Source: Hybos culiciformis
Taxonomy: Eukaryota > Arthropoda > Insecta > Diptera > Hybotidae
DNA: 64,000 nucleotides
Direction: 5' to 3'
NCBI GenBank assembly: GCA_964007475.1
Contig: OZ023275.1
Coordinates: 16,595,829-16,659,828, forward strand
Positions 58,309-64,000 of this stretch are shown here, in pieces. Within the stretch, counting starts at the first letter, position 1, and every line of letters begins with the position of its first letter. The notes below the pieces were generated by a model. It was not told the DNA's origin. It saw only the letters and a list, made by a program, of their open reading frames with translations, and made no database searches. Made by a program: the position numbers and the translations under genes.

Positions 58309-61300
58309 GGCAATTTGTTTTCCGGAATATAAGTGGAATTCAAATTATAATACTGAAAAACAAGGTATTACACTTTTCATATCAAAAAATACTATATCTA
58401 TCTAAGTAAATAAATACGAAATTTGTTTATTTTTCTACCGCAGGTGAACTAAATTAAATCAATGAATTCAATATATAGATAAATTTTTCATGATAACATA
58501 CAGAAATTATTGATTGAACAGGGTAAAAAATAATATTAATAAAAAAAAACAATATTAATTAAATCATATATGTGTACACTTTATGTTCCTATCCTGAGGG
58601 TACTAAATAAGTTCAAGGTAGTGATTGATTTTAAGTGTCTTTGTATACTAGAGTTTCAACCGAGATGTTTGCCTCTTTGCTTCATTGCACCAAAAAATCT
58701 CAATGTTTTGAAATTATTAATATTCAAATTTAACTTTTCTAATTATATATTTAACACAAAAAAAAATGTATAAAGAACCGATGAATAAAAAAAATGTAAA
58801 ACTAAAGACCACTTTAAAAAAGTTTAACAAAAAAATTTAGAAATATGAGAGTCATTGGAAAAATTTTAAATTGAAATTTTTTCTGTATTTTGAAATTGTT
58901 AAGTGACTGATTTTATAATTTCAAAGACATGATAACATAATCACTTATGATAAAAATTAACCTAATAATTTTATTTTTAATCATTTCATTGACAATTAAA
59001 TACAAAATACAAAATAAAAATTATGTATTAACATTTCATTCGGAAATAAAAATTTCAAACTGTGATAATATCCTGCAGAGTTCATACAGCGAGAAACTAA
59101 AAAACCAGAAACTTAACCTAATTTATTGTATGAGTATTAATATCTATTTTATTTTTAATTAAAAGTTTTTATATAATGTTTTATGTAATATGTTTCACTT
59201 ATATGAGTTAATGTACATATAGCTTTCAATTATTTAATAAAAAATTTACAATAGTGAATATGAATATAAATATTATAAAAGACTTAATGACTTGATAAAT
59301 ATATACCAAATTATATTTGGTTATTTTTGATCTACAATTAATTTTTTAAAATACATAGTTAAATACCTTAAATAAAACTTTAAAGGTTTAAATTTTTCAA
59401 TTTTTATATGCTAATTTTTTAGAGTTTTATAATATAAAAAATGAAAAGTTTTTAATCAATATTTTCACCCCCTTGCTCAATTTTTTATTGTCATTGCACT
59501 ATTTTTCTTCTAATAACTACATAAATTAAGATTTTAAGCATTGCACTATAAGCTAAGACGTTAGATTTTCAGGTTTAGTATTTGTCATAGTTTATAATCT
59601 TATTAAAAATTTCTAGTTGCAAATATTCAAAACAACACTCGATAAATTAATTCATTTGACTTATAAATTTTAGATTTTCTAGAAAATATTCTAAAAATCA
59701 TACCCCCTGTTTAAAAAAATCTTAAAATTTGAAATTTTGGTTTACGAACTTCAGGGCACGTGAAGAAAATAAATTAAAATACTTTGAGCAAATTATAATG
59801 CAATTGTCGTTGGTGGTTTTTTGATTACCTTGCTATTTTATATACTTTAACTAAAGAGCACTTTAGGGAAAATTTAAAAATTTGAAAAAAATTTCCAAGA
59901 CAATATATAAATAATGCTATTAAAATTCTAGACTGTATTCTTAGGTTTAAAATTGAGACAGAAAAAAAAATATTTTCATTTTTTGTGGTTTTACTATTTG
60001 CATCTAAATGTGTTTTCAAGTACTTATGTTTTATTCCATAGATTTAATTTCACATATATTTTATATAATTTCCACCAATTTTTCCACAAATTATAAATTG
60101 AAAAGAAATTTATTACATGGTTCTATATATTAATTACGATTTGTGCTTCTTTTAATTTTGTTTGTTTTTGACACTTTATAGGTTTCTTGTTGAAAACTTT
60201 AACATTTTTTAAATAATATAATGAAACAGTACACTTATAAAGAAAATTTTAGAAATTTTTAATTATTCCGAAAATCCTCAAAAATATAGTTATCATTTTA
60301 AAGTTAAAATTTAAAAATGAAGTTAAATAATTAGTAAAAATAAAGCCAAAACCCTATTCCCTACTAACATACAGCCTCAGTTTGAAGTTTGAAAATGTAG
60401 CTTGTTTTCGTATTCTTTGGTTTTTTATTTGCATAGACATACATACACAAAGTTTAATATACATATAATATATAGTCCGATATTTATTTTTTTGGGGAAA
60501 ATGAATTTTAAAAAATTGTGTCCTGATATTATTGATGAATTTTTATAAAAATTTTTGAATTTACCAAGTTTTGTGTTGGCTTAGAAGTAATTTTAACGTA
60601 AAGTGCATTTTAATTTAATGAAGATTTGAAGTTTTCTTTCATTTTTCGTGTAAAAATTGAATATCTAAGTTTTTATACGGTGGAAAAAAGGGAAAGAATT
60701 GAAATAAATTTTATAAAAAAAAAAATTTCTATTTTAATGTGTATATTAATTCTTATTCAAATTCTTTAGAAGAAAAATAATATGCTGAAAATTATGCATA
60801 GTTATAAAATTTCATGAACTCTTTTAACTTAAGCACTTGACGAATTTGAATATGATTTTTCTAAATGTATAGTGTTTAGATAGCAGCAGCATTGAGCATT
60901 GAAGCAAATTATTCTTTAATTATTCAAGTAAACTATAAACTACTGGTAATTAATTTCTTGAAAATTTAGGGCGTGTAAGCAATGATTCCAACAGCATTAT
61001 GTCATCAATTGATAAGATATAGGAAAATTATTTATTTAGATCTAACATTTATTTCAAATTTACGAAAAGATGAATGAAAATAAATATAGGATATCACTGT
61101 AACTTAAAGTTTTTTTGAACTGTATTCTTGTGATGATGATATCACTAGTAGGTTTTCATATTAATAAAATTTCTTTTGTTAACAAACAATATACGAATTC
61201 AGGAAAATTCAATTTATTTATTTCTATTTACTTATTATATATAGGGTATTGGATGATGATCACAAATAAAATTTTTAATTTAATTTTCCAAAAGTACAAA

Positions 61301-62880
61301 GTATAATTTTCTGTAATAAACCTTCAAGCGCAAAGTTCATAATATGTTATTAATTTTAACACATTAATATGTAGGTAGATTATTTTGAAAATATATGGCT
61401 TTCCATTTTTAATTTTATTTAATGAAACCAGAAAAAATATAATAGTTAAAATTTATTTTATAACAATTTAACATGTAATGCGTAAATGCTGTAAATACTA
61501 CATAAAGTAAAACTATGCATATAAAAGAAATTTTCTCGCGGTTAAAAACCTCAATATTTTATTTATATAAAATACATGAACATGTAATGTGCATTTGGAT
61601 ATGGTTAAAAATTAAAGTGAGCAAAAAAGTTTTCTTAAAATCTGACGACAATGTAAAAACAAAAAACGCTCTAAAAATTTTATAAACTATGTTTTGTTTT
61701 GTATAATTTGAAATTATTTACATATTTATTTATTTTGGGAATTTTTGAGAAAAATGGAAAAAATTTCAAGCTTTTATAAAATGAGAAATTAGTTAAAAAA
61801 TTCAGTCAACCAAACATAAACCAATCTACATCTGACATATAAAACTTTTTTAATTGAGTTTAGTTTTACGTTAACTAGCATACACGGGTGATGAACATAC
61901 CTTAAAGCTGATGATTTGGATTGTATATCATTATTTATTATATACTGAAACTCAATATTATGGTTTTTGAGTGTATAATATTATAATCTAATAAATCAGA
62001 ATTTATTCTTAACTCAAAACAGCATTTTCGTATACTCACTATATTCGCTTATTTCTACTCATAAATACAATAATGGAAAATAAATGTCCTGCATTTATAA
62101 TCCTAAATTATGTACAAAATACACGTAATTCCCAAATTTGCAGAATACCAAATATCATGCATTAAGAAAAATGAATGTACCAAGATAATGTTTTCACTTC
62201 TTTTATATATTAACGTACTTTGGTTGAAAATCTTTGTTTTGATTTTCTTTTCCTTTAAAAATATTTTTCATTCTATTTTCAATGTGGTTAACTTATTTTT
62301 ATTTATACACCACCAGTGAAATAATGTTATAAAATAATATGACTGACACTGGTATTATACACATCACATAATATACCAAGCTTCGTTTCATTAATTTTTA
62401 AACGAAAAATTGTTTGAAAAAAATCATGAAAAAATCTTAAATTGCCATTGTAATGTAAGAAAATAAAATTTCTGAATTTTACTTTTATCCCATACGAAAA
62501 AGCTTTATCTTAATATTTATTAATGTGTATAACTACAATGAAAATAAAAATAATAGACCATAACATTCTATAACTATATAAATGTTTTCGATATAAGTAT
62601 TATTCGATGGTAAGAAAAAATATTGGGTGAAAGATATATTATATTATCTGAAAATAAATTACAATTGAATAAAAAATTAACGATCTAACTCCAGTGAAAT
62701 ATCTTTTAAAATTTTAAATTTTGATCAAATTTTTTTTATGCAGTTTCGAATTAAGCTCTTTTAATCCTAAAGAAAACTAATTTATTCTTTTTAGAAAATA
62801 CTATAGTTGCTCTCTAGTCATGACCAGTTTGCTGAAAGATTTATTCCTTTATCATAAACTTAAAAATTGTGGAACAGTCT
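58309..62880. other. AT-rich stretch, no gene seen
   Basis: Frames of 63-71 codons at 58570, 58947, 61115 and 62110 (plus) and 59825 (minus) are low complexity. GGCAATTTGTTTTCCGGAAT at 58309 resembles the outer flank of the 45.3-kb relative and may belong to the element family. Confidence 0.5.
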
Positions 62881-63048
62881 TGGCTCGCGGTGGAAATTTA
62901 ATTTGGAGATTCCAAAATTTGAACTGATGTTAAAAAAGCAACACAAACACTTAATTCAAGCGAACCACGACCGAACACGCCGTAGAATAATAGCAATACC
63001 ACTACACCATGACAGCCGATAGGTGTCACCATGACGGCCGATATAGGT
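62881..63048 (-). mobile_element. tRNA-derived SINE, copy 2 (rearranged)
   Basis: On the minus strand the head CGGCTGTCATGGTGTAGTGG matches copy 1, with the A box at 62999-63009. It is preceded by a second, partial head (TCGGCCGTCATGGTG), so the first 20-odd bases are duplicated. The B-box region is disrupted: sequence jumps from GGTCGTGGTTCG to CTTGAATTAAGTGTTTGTGT, missing about 48 bp relative to copy 1. A separate fragment CCACCGCGAGCC (62882-62893), equivalent to part of the missing stretch, lies about 60 bp beyond. Without an intact B box it is probably inert. Confidence 0.75.
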
Positions 63049-64000
63049 GTAATATTTTCCAAAAACTATACATTTGTCCTATATCTAAACTAGGAGTCAT
63101 AAATGAAAAAAGTATTCCAATCCCTTTGATCTGAAGAGATAGAAAATTTGCTACAAAAAATTCCATATATAAATTTAATCGAAAACTATTAGTATCAGTT
63201 TGTGACTTTTTGAAGTTTTATGAAAAGAAAATTAAATTAAAACGAGGACAATTAAAATCAATATTGCGATTTAATTTTCTGAATAATTAAAAAAAAAAAT
63301 TTTTACGCAAGCTTCAGTACCAGTTTTCGCACCTGATTTAATTTCATTATCCTTTCTGATGCATAAAACAAATAATTGTTTTTTGTAATTATTATTTTGG
63401 AAAACTTCCAAAGTGAATAAATAATTCTTGTTGGAAATTAAGTATTCCTGAAAAAAAAAAAATTGATTTTCATTAATAAAAAAAAAAAAAATTTTTACTG
63501 ACACCAAAATTAATTTTATTCAAATTTATTGTTTGTATTTTTTTTTTATGCAATGATGTAAACATTTTTAATTAAAACTTTTTTTTTTGATGATTATTTA
63601 TATATAATAAAATAATATGTATAATGTTTAATTACATTGACATAATAAAATCTCGGAAAACATTGTTTAATTTTAATTCTGCTAACAATACATGAAATTA
63701 ATTAGATTGCGGATAACTTTTATAATTAATTTTTTTTATTATCAGAGTTACTAGATTTTATTTCTCGCCTTTTGCGCGAAAAATTTAGAATCGAATATTA
63801 AGACATTCGTAAGTACAAGCAAACACTATATGAGTAACGTTAAAACTTGCATAACTCACAAATTAAAACTTACAAATAAATAAAGTACATTATTAAGCGT
63901 GGTGCAGTCCGATTTCAGTTCGATATTTTAAAAAGATTCACACTTAAAATTTTTTTAAGATTACATTTCGGCTTATCCTTAACTCTCCTTCAAAATTGGG
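63049..64000. other. AT-rich stretch, no gene seen
   Basis: The 78-codon minus-strand frame at 63271-63507 spans poly-A/T runs and is not recognised. No element ends are seen up to the window edge. Confidence 0.5.

Noticed and set aside
1..64000. Possible CRISPR array, operon, phage or bacterial insertion
   Set aside because: No spaced direct repeats of CRISPR type, no clustered long frames and no bacterial-like coding density anywhere in the window.

Overview
The window looks like AT-rich nuclear DNA from an insect, probably a fly (Diptera). The evidence is a very low GC content outside repeats, many A/T runs and TACATA-type short repeats, a Jockey/I-type LINE, tRNA-derived SINEs, several families of small terminal-inverted-repeat (TIR) elements, and a 200-N scaffold gap at 35518-35717. 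The order-level call is an inference. There are no operons, ribosome binding sites, CRISPR arrays or bacterial genes. I find no confident host gene. The only recognisable protein-coding sequence is the reverse transcriptase of a 5'-truncated LINE at 18037-19593.

Layout. 0-3.6 kb: AT-rich DNA with two small tandem repeats. 3613-4560: a foldback element with 9-bp target-site duplications (TSDs), 80-bp subterminal repeats and a GC-rich core. 4.6-11.3 kb: almost featureless, except an unexplained 158-codon open frame (8135-8611, minus). 11.3-12.5 kb: a palindromic 13-bp repeat array, a hAT-like element and an unassigned repeat tail. 15640-16440: a TIR element carrying a tRNA-Cys-like module and an A-rich tract. 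18.0-19.6 kb: the LINE with a perfect 14-bp TSD. 20.5-24.0 kb: a dense repeat block with a 91-nt-arm hairpin, a roughly 105-bp satellite, a 2.5-kb array of a GC-rich 12-bp unit (about 207 units, with larger duplications inside it), and a 127-129 bp duplication. 29.45-29.64 kb: a small island of raised GC that could be an exon. 33092-33860: a second tRNA-Cys-module TIR element. 44.4-45.8 kb: a SINE, a Harbinger-like element and a GGAATAT-rich element side by side. 48597-49118: an element between TTAA duplications. 57613-58308: a tandemly doubled GGAATAT-rich element. 62.9-63.05 kb: a second, rearranged SINE copy.

The elements do not work together as a pathway. They record successive insertions into intergenic or long intronic DNA. 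The most notable pattern is the family seen twice (15640-16440 and 33092-33860). Its members share a roughly 115-bp tRNA-Cys-like core and an A-rich tract, enclosed by TACACAGA-type inverted termini, but their subterminal sequences differ. It looks like a Pol III promoter module held inside a cut-and-paste type element. The second notable locus is the 12-bp array, which creates long false reading frames and repeats a GCGGAAGTGAGG motif more than a hundred times.
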